A stretch of 15,547 nt of DNA from assembly GCA_937928585.1 (NCBI GenBank), contig CALEZK010000348.1, forward strand, positions 1 to 15,547. The letters run 5' to 3'. The notes beneath the pieces are model-generated. The model made no database searches and was not told the origin of the DNA. It saw nothing but the letters and a program-made list of their open reading frames with translations. Shown here one piece after another: positions 1 through 6,052 of this stretch. Source of the DNA: an uncultured bacterium (GTDB taxonomy: Bacteria > Hydrogenedentota > Hydrogenedentia > Hydrogenedentales > SLHB01). Position numbers and translations under genes: made by a program. How positions within the stretch are numbered: position 1 is the first letter of the stretch; each line of letters begins with the position of its first letter.

Positions 1-84
1 GAACGCGAATAGCGCAATCGCCAGTAAAACCTGGAGCCCTATTCCCAGCAGGACAAGTTTAAAACGCAATGACCTGTACTTCAC
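1..84 (-). CDS. N-terminal fragment of a membrane protein (cut by window edge)
   Basis: Only the first 28 codons are in the window. From a GTG start at 84-82 the reading frame stays open to base 1. It encodes a short basic stretch (VKYRSLRFK) followed by a long hydrophobic helix rich in Leu, Val, Ile and Ala. This is the typical beginning of an inner-membrane sensor such as a HAMP-containing histidine kinase, chemoreceptor or RsbU/SpoIIE-type phosphatase, but no domain beyond the first helix is visible, so the family is a guess. A GGGAGG Shine-Dalgarno sequence lies about 5-6 bases upstream of GTG; the adjacent upstream TTG is a less well-spaced alternative. A minus-strand promoter sits about 95 bases upstream. 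The gene diverges from the STAS/kinase pair, so a role in the same signalling pathway is possible but unproven. Confidence 0.55.
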   Translation of the reverse strand, partial: MKYRSLRFKLVLLGIGLQVLLAIALFAF

Positions 85-423
85 CAAGCCCTCCCAGCGC
101 TTCGCGCCTGGACAGTAGGAATGAAGGGATTTCAGATACTACCGAAAAGTCCGACACACGCCCCACTAGTCCAGTCCAAATACTACGCAAAATAATCGAT
201 TAAGTCAATCTTATTTTATTTACAAAGCCCGCAACAGTTGTCATTTTTCGCACCAAAGAGCGCGGAAAACCATGCATGCTCGGGGAAGGCTGCCCTCGTT
301 AAGGTGTGACCTGGAGGGATTTCGCGTGAAGCGGCACAGCCCATCCAAGGACATGTGGCATTGTTACCAATCCGTCGGCTAAACTCTCGCCCTATCAACG
401 AAGTGACGAGGCGATACCGTTTT
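85..423. other. Intergenic region between divergent genes
   Basis: This 339-base stretch separates the left-edge minus-strand gene from the STAS gene. It holds the minus-strand promoter at 180-208 in an AT-rich patch. Open frames crossing it have no ribosome binding site or recognisable protein sequence. I could not find a convincing plus-strand promoter for the STAS/kinase pair, although one must exist here or further upstream. No hairpin followed by a T run was seen. Confidence 0.5.
180..208 (-). promoter_or_regulatory. Predicted sigma70-type promoter for the left-edge membrane protein
   Basis: On the minus strand, TTGACT (208-203) and TAGTAT (185-180) are separated by exactly 17 bases. 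They match the -35 consensus at 5 of 6 positions and the -10 at 4 of 6. The site lies in an AT-rich patch (about 186-226) that stands out from its GC-rich surroundings. Transcription would start near 172 and give a leader of roughly 90 bases before the GTG at 84. Confidence 0.45.
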
Positions 424-765
424 ATGGAAATCCAGCACGAAACGCACAACGGTGTTGACGTGATTTCGATGCGCGGGCGGTTTGACGCGCCAGCAGCACC
501 GGACGCGGAGCGCATGCTGAAAGAACTGTTACAGCACGGCATGACACGCGTTGTACTTGATCTTTCCGAGGTCGAATACATCAGCAGCGGCGGGTTGCGG
601 GTGATCATCATGCTCACGAAGGCGCTGGAAAAGGTGAACGGCGATTTGAAACTTTGCGGACTGAGCCCATTCGTATCAGAAGTCTTCAAGATCACCAATC
701 TTTCGAAACGTTACGATATTTGCAGCACGCGCGACGAGGCGCTTGCCTCGTTCTCTGTATCGTAG
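424..765 (+). CDS. STAS-domain anti-sigma factor antagonist (SpoIIAA/RsbV-like)
   Basis: This 113-residue protein is a single STAS domain, the usual size for stand-alone anti-sigma factor antagonists. Visible family marks are the N-terminal strand around residues 11-20 (VDVISMRGRFDA), the strand VVLDLSEVEYI at residues 43-53, and the loop SSGGLRV at 54-60, where SpoIIAA-type proteins carry the regulatory serine. Ser54 (or Ser55) is the likely phosphosite. In the known family, the unphosphorylated protein binds an anti-sigma kinase or another partner, and phosphorylation releases it. I chose ATG 424 because the STAS fold begins there; an in-frame ATG at 355 would add 23 residues of non-domain sequence. 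A GAGG lies 12 bases upstream, rather distant. The kinase gene starts 12 bases after the stop, so the two are probably co-transcribed. The partner and target are unknown. Confidence 0.85.
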   Translation: MEIQHETHNGVDVISMRGRFDAPAAPDAERMLKELLQHGMTRVVLDLSEVEYISSGGLRVIIMLTKALEKVNGDLKLCGLSPFVSEVFKITNLSKRYDICSTRDEALASFSVS

Positions 766-777
766 CGTCGTGCGGAT

Positions 778-2739
778 ATGAAACGCCTGCCGATCGATGG
801 CTCCTCGGATTCCGGGGGCGACACCTCCACCACTCCCTTTACCCCCGGAGAATTTCACGACGAAATCAGCGATCTGCCGACGATGGTGGATTCGTGCAAT
901 GACGCGGCTGAATCGTTTCGCACCAGCGCCATCGGCTCCATGCTCGATGACCGGTACCGTGTGCTCGATGTGAAAGGCGGTCCCGGCCGAAGCGGCATGG
1001 GCGTCGTCTATATTGTAGAAGCCGATGGCGTCCGGCTTGCGGCCAAGACCTTTCAACATCAGTTCTCGCGAAACCTGTCGCTAGTCGAGCGTTTTCTGCG
1101 TGAGGCGCGAACGTGGTTGCTGACGGGGTTTCACGCCAACATTGTTCATGCTTACTACATCGACATAATTGGCGCGACGCCGTACTTGTTCATGGAGTAC
1201 GTGGAATCCGACAAGGAAGGCCGAATATCACTTGCGGATCAATTGCGATATGGCGCGGTACCGTTGGACTCCGCCGTTGATTGGGCCATTCAGGCCTGTG
1301 AGGGGATGGAGCACGCGACTCAATCCGTGCCGGGCCTTGTGCATCGAGATCTCAAGCCAGAGAACCTGCTGATCGGCGCGGATGGACGACTAAAAATTAC
1401 CGATTTTGGACTTGTTCGGTGCCACCTGGCGGAGGGGCTTGAGGCCTTCGTGGATGAAGGAATCGCGACGCGCCCAGGGCTTACACAGGTTGGCAGCGCA
1501 TTTGGAACGCCTGCGTACATGGCGCCCGAACAGTTCTTTGCCGCGGAAGATGTTTCGCAAGTCGCGGACATCTATGCGCTGGGATGCTGTTTTTACGAGG
1601 CGATTAGCGGGGTGCGCGTCTTCACCATCCGTTCGACGACAGCGCTGGAGCATCTCATGGAGATGCGGCGCATGCACGAGAGCGAAACGCCGATGCCATT
1701 GTTGGATCGCGTGCGAGAATGCCCGCAGGATCTGGATCGCGTCATCATGAAATGCATAGAGAAAAGGCCGGAGGACCGTTGGCAATCGTTCACGGAACTC
1801 AAGGAACAGTTGCTCTTCGTGCAGGAACGCGTCATGCAGTCTACGCGAATGCCCCTCCCCGAGATGGAGCCGTCCGCCGCGCAAGTGGGCCAGCAGTTGC
1901 GCTCGCTGACACTTGCCGATGGATACAGCCGGGCAATTCGGTTGCAAGACCTGCGCGATAGCCAGGACACCAGTCCGTATGCTTTTCATCTTGCGATGGG
2001 CTCGTACTTTCGCACGGCGGATGAAGTCGAAGAAGAACGGCGTCAATTGGAGAAAGCGCTTCGTGTACGTACCGTGCAGGAAGGTCTTGAAGCGGCAAGC
2101 CGACTTGCGGAACTGTATTTAAGCGATGGGGAGTTTCGCAACGCGGAGGCCTTGCTGACTTCGTTCCTCGGGGAGAATCCCGGCGCTGCCGATGCGTTGC
2201 TGGAACCGTTGGTGCATTTGCGGATTGTCCGGCAGCAGTTCGACGACGCGCGAGCGCTGCTTGATGCCGCAGTGCCATCGTTTCGCGTCGATCTGCTCCG
2301 CGCGACGCTGCATCGCGCGCAGGGTCAGCTTGGCCAATCCACTGATATCTGGGATCGGCATATCCGCATTGTGTTGGAAGCAATCCGCGAGAAACTTGGC
2401 GAGATATCAGCGGGTGATCGCGTTGGCTGGGAACACGCGACGGATCCCCAGATACTTCGCGAAGTGATGGAGCATTTCGCGCCTGATTGCGATACCAGCT
2501 GCCTGGAATCCGTAGAGCACGCCGTTTGGCCCGACCTCGATGCTTACCCCGATTTCTCGGCAGACATGGCCTGGCTATCCAACGCAATGGGCGAGTTGGC
2601 TGACGCCAACGACCCCGACGATGAGCCTATATGCGAAAGCATTCGCCACTGCGCGAAATTGCTCGGATATCCCGAACGGCTGCGGCGACATTTGCAGCGT
2701 GACGAAACGTGGTTCTGGTCGAGCGAACCCAGCGAATAA
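778..2739 (+). CDS. Hanks-type Ser/Thr protein kinase with C-terminal TPR-like region
   Basis: This 653-residue protein has a kinase domain at about residues 59-350. The glycine-rich loop is at 67-75, the ATP-anchoring lysine is Lys90 (LAAK), the helix C glutamate is probably Glu109, the catalytic loop HRDLKPEN has Asp181, DFG is at 199-201, and GTPAYMAPEQ spans 233-242 (APE 239-241). All key catalytic residues are present, so it should be active. The first ~55 residues are polar and probably disordered. After the kinase, about residues 380-540 are helical with TPR-like character (for example DGEFRNAEALL), followed by an acidic tail. No transmembrane helix is evident, so it is probably cytosolic. 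It follows the STAS gene by 12 bases, which makes the STAS serine a plausible substrate, by inference. The ATG at 778 lacks a clear ribosome site and may rely on coupling; Met36 or Met55 are alternative starts. Confidence 0.88.
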   Translation: MKRLPIDGSSDSGGDTSTTPFTPGEFHDEISDLPTMVDSCNDAAESFRTSAIGSMLDDRYRVLDVKGGPGRSGMGVVYIVEADGVRLAAKTFQHQFSRNLSLVERFLREARTWLLTGFHANIVHAYYIDIIGATPYLFMEYVESDKEGRISLADQLRYGAVPLDSAVDWAIQACEGMEHATQSVPGLVHRDLKPENLLIGADGRLKITDFGLVRCHLAEGLEAFVDEGIATRPGLTQVGSAFGTPAYMAPEQFFAAEDVSQVADIYALGCCFYEAISGVRVFTIRSTTALEHLMEMRRMHESETPMPLLDRVRECPQDLDRVIMKCIEKRPEDRWQSFTELKEQLLFVQERVMQSTRMPLPEMEPSAAQVGQQLRSLTLADGYSRAIRLQDLRDSQDTSPYAFHLAMGSYFRTADEVEEERRQLEKALRVRTVQEGLEAASRLAELYLSDGEFRNAEALLTSFLGENPGAADALLEPLVHLRIVRQQFDDARALLDAAVPSFRVDLLRATLHRAQGQLGQSTDIWDRHIRIVLEAIREKLGEISAGDRVGWEHATDPQILREVMEHFAPDCDTSCLESVEHAVWPDLDAYPDFSADMAWLSNAMGELADANDPDDEPICESIRHCAKLLGYPERLRRHLQRDETWFWSSEPSE

Positions 2740-2750
2740 TCTCGGATTCG

Positions 2751-3284
2751 TTACGGCGTCGCGGGCGCGGGCTCCGATTCCGCCGCTGCTGGTGTTTCTG
2801 GCGCGGACGGCATCGATTCGCCCATTCCCAAAGGCGCCGCCTGTAGCTGCTCCTGGAACTTTTCGAGTTCTGGGTGTGCCTCGATAAACGTCGCGAACTC
2901 CATCAGCGTACAATCCGGATTGGACTTCACAAAGTCACGGATCGTCGTAATGTTTTTAATGTCCTCTTCCGCAAGTTCGCCCTTTTGAATAGATTGCACG
3001 CCCGCTACAAGCACCATGCTGACAGTGAACATACTTGAATTGGGATCTTGCGAAACGGCTACGAGATCGTCAAAGAGCGCAATATGTTCAGCAGGCACCT
3101 TATTTTCCGCTTTCAATTTCTCGTATTGGCTTGCAATTTGTACCCTGCCCTCTTTTGTCGCGATTTCCATACCTTTCTTGGCGGCGAAATATCCACCCAC
3201 GACCAGAATCGCGAGACCTATGCACGCGACGACGGCACAACCTGCAAGAACTTTGACGACGGTACTGCCACTATTCTCATGCAT
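2751..3284 (-). CDS. Membrane-anchored protein of unknown function
   Basis: I do not recognise a family for this 177-residue protein. Residues about 8-33 form one strongly hydrophobic helix near the N-terminus, so it is probably an inner-membrane protein with the rest on the outer face. The middle (about 36-150) is helical and charged, with a region like a small all-alpha domain. The last ~25 residues are rich in Ala, Pro and Glu and probably unstructured. ATG 3284 is supported by an AAAGGA ribosome site about 7 bases upstream, and a plausible promoter lies about 100 bases upstream. It converges on the kinase gene, with 11 bases between the two stops. It is downstream of the metallo-hydrolase on the same strand but seems to have its own promoter, so a shared function is not implied. 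Confidence 0.75.
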   Translation of the reverse strand: MHENSGSTVVKVLAGCAVVACIGLAILVVGGYFAAKKGMEIATKEGRVQIASQYEKLKAENKVPAEHIALFDDLVAVSQDPNSSMFTVSMVLVAGVQSIQKGELAEEDIKNITTIRDFVKSNPDCTLMEFATFIEAHPELEKFQEQLQAAPLGMGESMPSAPETPAAAESEPAPATP

Positions 3285-3384
3285 AAGAAGATCCTTTCTC
3301 TTTCACCATGGGTTGAATCTGGTTTGACTTTGCTGGCATTTGTGTATACGCAACCCCACGAGCACCCGCGACTATGCGCATTGT

Positions 3385-3413
3385 ACTATAAAACAGGCGC
3401 GAACTGCTGTGAC
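3385..3413 (-). promoter_or_regulatory. Predicted promoter for the 177-residue membrane protein
   Basis: On the minus strand, GTCACA (3413-3408) and TATAGT (3390-3385) are 17 bases apart, matching the sigma70 consensus at 4 of 6 and 5 of 6 positions. The site sits just after the stop of the upstream metallo-hydrolase gene and would produce a leader of about 95 bases. The -35 lacks the usual TTG, so the call is tentative. Confidence 0.35.
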
Positions 3414-3423
3414 CAAATTATCG

Positions 3424-4203
3424 TCAAACTATCTCGACCTTCATGCCATCTTCCGCGGCGATAATTTCCACGCCCAACTCATCCGTGAGGCGTTGCGCGA
3501 TATCCGCTGGACCAGCCTCGAGCATGCTGACGCCGAAGTGGGTCAGGAGCACTTTCCGTGGTTTTGCCCCGCGCACGATTTCTTTAACGTCGTTGATACA
3601 CAGGTGCAAAATGCGGGGATGTGGTGGTTCATCGAGAAACGTCACGTAGACCACAAGCACATCTGTGCCTTTGTACGCCGCGGGCAATTCGGGAAAGTAG
3701 CGCGTATCGACGAGAAAGGAAACCTTTTTGCCATTCGCATCGAAGGTTACACCGAATGTGTCGGTACCATGAATATGCGGTATCGAGGTTGAAAAGGAGA
3801 GTTCACCGAGTTGGTAATGATGGGACGGTTCCATCGTCACAATCTCATCGAGAAACGGGCGAAGGTAACTCATCACAACGCGGTTGTCGCCCTCGAGACA
3901 CTCGCGCGGGGCAAACAGGGTGCCTCCCTTGTTGAATCCACCGCCCGTCATGGCGTCAATCATGATGCTGACATCGGAACAGTGATCGATATGCGCGTGG
4001 GTGACGATAATGCCATCCAGAAAGGAGGGATCGATGGGAGGATCGGCCTGAGCGCAGCGGACCAGCGCGCCTGGACCGGGGTCTAAATGCACCTTCTTGC
4101 CGCACAGATTCAGGAAAACGCCGCCAGACGCGCGCGTTTGCTTTGAGACAACCCAGCGCGAACCCGCGGTGCCGAGAAACTTGATGTAATTCGATGAACT
4201 CAC
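3424..4203 (-). CDS. Metallo-beta-lactamase-fold hydrolase (RNase Z/PhnP-like superfamily)
   Basis: This 259-residue protein is a complete MBL-fold hydrolase. The metal-binding signature THAHIDH is at residues 68-74 (His69, His71, Asp73, His74). Other ligands fit His145 (PHIHGTDTF), Asp166 (LVDTRY) and His222 (LLTHFG). The N-terminal GTAGSR motif and a DPGPG strand at 41-45 resemble the RNase Z/PhnP/cyclic phosphodiesterase branch rather than true beta-lactamases. It has no signal peptide, so it should act in the cytosol on a phosphodiester or similar ester. The substrate cannot be told from sequence, and I see no RNase Z exosite insertion. The start is GTG 4203, with a GAGG ribosome site about 7 bases upstream. 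It follows the methyltransferase on the same strand after 53 bases. Confidence 0.85.
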   Translation of the reverse strand: MSSSNYIKFLGTAGSRWVVSKQTRASGGVFLNLCGKKVHLDPGPGALVRCAQADPPIDPSFLDGIIVTHAHIDHCSDVSIMIDAMTGGGFNKGGTLFAPRECLEGDNRVVMSYLRPFLDEIVTMEPSHHYQLGELSFSTSIPHIHGTDTFGVTFDANGKKVSFLVDTRYFPELPAAYKGTDVLVVYVTFLDEPPHPRILHLCINDVKEIVRGAKPRKVLLTHFGVSMLEAGPADIAQRLTDELGVEIIAAEDGMKVEIV

Positions 4204-4256
4204 AACGACCTCAAACGCACAAGCATATCAGAATATAGTGGCGTGGCGTGCACGGA

Positions 4257-4880
4257 CTATACAGTCGCCGGGCGTATCCAAATTGCCGTATCCGTCACAC
4301 CACTTGAGAACAGGTGTTTTTTCCAGCCCTTCAACACGAGCGAAACCTCGCCCCAGAGTGACGTGAGCGGAGCGGCGTCAACCGCAAGCGCCAGTGGCGC
4401 GCACGATGCGGATGGCAGATAACGGTGAACGTCGTCCACGATTAGGAGGCCGTTCTCCGCGATTTTTGGCAACGCGGCCCACGCGCATGCGTCGCGCTGA
4501 TCGGATACACCGTCCACAAGCACAAAATCGAGCGTGTGATCGGGCTCGGCAAGAATGGTGTCCACGTACTCCCTATCGTCTTTGGCGATGCACTTGAGAA
4601 TCACCGTTGATTCCGATCGTTCGAGCAGGTTGCGGTGCACGCGCTCATACCATTCCTGGTTATGTTCGATGCTCGTCAGACGCGCAACACGTGATGCGAA
4701 CCACGTCGTGCTGCGGCCCGCGCCCCATTCAAACCCGACATGCGCGGGTTGCAGCCAAGCTTCAAGGAAGCGCGCCGCATCGGGCGCGATCCATGGCGCA
4801 TCCGGGTGTTTGAACGCATATAATGCAAGCGCAATCCGAGCCTTCGCGTAGGGAATGTTCCAGTGCGCAAGTGAAGGCAT
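4257..4880 (-). CDS. Class I SAM-dependent methyltransferase
   Basis: This 207-residue protein has a Rossmann-type methyltransferase core. Motif I is GFEWGAGRSTTWFA, with the glycines at 53 and 55. The acidic residue after strand 2 is in TSIEHNQEWYERV. Later motifs are FVLVDG (Asp123) and LLIVDDVHRYLP (Asp149-Asp150). The pattern resembles Methyltransf_24-type enzymes, which modify varied small molecules or sugars; the substrate is unknown. I start it at ATG 4880, not at the upstream in-frame ATG 4988. The 4880 start lies 7 bases after the stop of the preceding gene, and a GAGGTAGG ribosome site directly overlaps that stop, which suggests translational coupling to the PmoA-like gene. The longer start would overlap that gene by about 100 bases and add an Arg/Pro-rich non-domain segment. 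Confidence 0.8.
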   Translation of the reverse strand: MPSLAHWNIPYAKARIALALYAFKHPDAPWIAPDAARFLEAWLQPAHVGFEWGAGRSTTWFASRVARLTSIEHNQEWYERVHRNLLERSESTVILKCIAKDDREYVDTILAEPDHTLDFVLVDGVSDQRDACAWAALPKIAENGLLIVDDVHRYLPSASCAPLALAVDAAPLTSLWGEVSLVLKGWKKHLFSSGVTDTAIWIRPATV

Positions 4881-4887
4881 GCCTACC

Positions 4888-5862
4888 TCATTTGCCCTTG
4901 GCAAAGGAACGGGCAGCGGCCGCGATGCCTGCCGATTCCGCGTCACCCTCATGCAAAAGAAGGCGATAGCGCAGCGTGAATGATTCACCCGGCTTCAGGG
5001 TGTGCGCGGAAGTATGCGGCCACGACGCGCCTAGAAATCCATAGTGACGAATCATCCAGCCGGGATGTGGAAAACCTGGATTCTCCGGGTGCTGCAAGAT
5101 CGCCACGCCTTGTGTGCTGTCCGATGTCCAGGAGACGTCGACCCACGGCGTCTCACAGGCCATGCGGTCCTCGGCGATGTGTCCTTCTATGCCGGTGAAT
5201 GCAAACGGTTTTCGGGTTGCGTCGGGCCTAAAGCAGATACCGCCATAGCCTTTTGCGCCGGGCCCGGCGCTGCCCGCTGAAGCAGGCGAACCCTGGAACG
5301 TCACTTCGGCATCGGCGGTGTTGGCGAAGGCGAGCTTGAAATCGATCGCGCGTTGCCCATTTCTTGCCGGTAGTACGACGATTTCGACACGCTCCTCGAT
5401 TGGAGCAAAGCCGTCCTCATCGAACTGCCAAACGCTACGCGTCTCGGCGCGGAACTGCTTGCGCCGGGCCTCGATCGCAATCCATTCCTTGAACACGGAG
5501 CGGGCACCGTCCAGCTCCCACACATTCAGCTTTCTGCCTCTTATTGCGCAATTCGGCCACGCCCAGAAGACTCCGCGATGGTGGTAGTGATCCGCCGGGA
5601 AGTCTTCCGTAACGACTTCGCCGGCGGGGCTGTGCACGGGATGAAGATAGTTCGCGCGCCGGAATTTTTCCGCGATTCCTTCCGCGGGAAGCACTTGTGC
5701 ATACCGATACGTGAAGACCGGCTCTCCCCGCTCCGAAACGTGAATGCACTTTCCGTCGTCCACCGAGGCGAACGCATCGGACTTCGAGGGCTTGTCGTCC
5801 GCGAATGCGGAAACAAGCGAGGCGGTGGAGAGGGCAAGAAAACTACGACGGTGAAAACGCAT
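4888..5862 (-). CDS. Exported PmoA-like protein (DUF6807 family)
   Basis: This 324-residue protein matches the PmoA-like DUF6807 family. The diagnostic segment YLHPVHSPAGEVVTEDFPADHYHHRGVFWAW covers roughly residues 72-102. Despite the family name it is not methane monooxygenase; members are generally secreted proteins of unknown role, often near carbohydrate genes. The start is ATG 5862, with a strong AAGGAG ribosome site 7 bases upstream; an earlier in-frame ATG would add 53 residues of non-signal sequence. The N-terminus has a twin-arginine-like signal, HRRSFL at residues 4-9, then a hydrophobic stretch and a likely cut after Ala21 (AFA|DD). It is the first gene of a probable two-gene unit with the methyltransferase. 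Confidence 0.82.
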   Translation of the reverse strand: MRFHRRSFLALSTASLVSAFADDKPSKSDAFASVDDGKCIHVSERGEPVFTYRYAQVLPAEGIAEKFRRANYLHPVHSPAGEVVTEDFPADHYHHRGVFWAWPNCAIRGRKLNVWELDGARSVFKEWIAIEARRKQFRAETRSVWQFDEDGFAPIEERVEIVVLPARNGQRAIDFKLAFANTADAEVTFQGSPASAGSAGPGAKGYGGICFRPDATRKPFAFTGIEGHIAEDRMACETPWVDVSWTSDSTQGVAILQHPENPGFPHPGWMIRHYGFLGASWPHTSAHTLKPGESFTLRYRLLLHEGDAESAGIAAAARSFAKGK

Positions 5863-6052
5863 CGTGCGCTCCTTACGTGACAATGGGTGCCATTGCGCAG
5901 TGGGTATCCTACCGTGTCTTGGTTGGACAGTCGAGCAACACGCGGTCATACTGCGAAAACTGCCCCGAAATTTTGGCCCGTCACGAATTTGGTGCTTGAA
6001 ATATCCATCTTCTTCCGGCAACCTTGTATGGTCTAACCGTGGGAGACGGAAT
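5863..6052. other. Divergent intergenic region
   Basis: These 190 bases separate the minus-strand PmoA-like gene from the plus-strand zinc-ribbon protein. Both genes have good ribosome sites at their ends of the region. I could not find a -35/-10 pair with correct spacing on either strand that I would trust. No open frame here looks like a gene. Confidence 0.4.

Noticed and set aside
216..698. Minus-strand open frame of 160 codons overlapping the STAS gene
   Set aside because: Its protein is Ser/Arg/Cys-rich with no domain, and the opposite strand carries a clear STAS domain; it is a shadow frame.
3048..3464. Plus-strand open frames across the 2751-3284 gene and its upstream region
   Set aside because: They lack a ribosome site and domain character; the minus-strand gene has a signal/membrane helix, ribosome site and promoter.
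5876..5905. Sigma54-like TGGCAC motif on the minus strand upstream of the PmoA-like gene
   Set aside because: The required GC at the second element does not fit (GG-N10-CA), so it is not a supported site.
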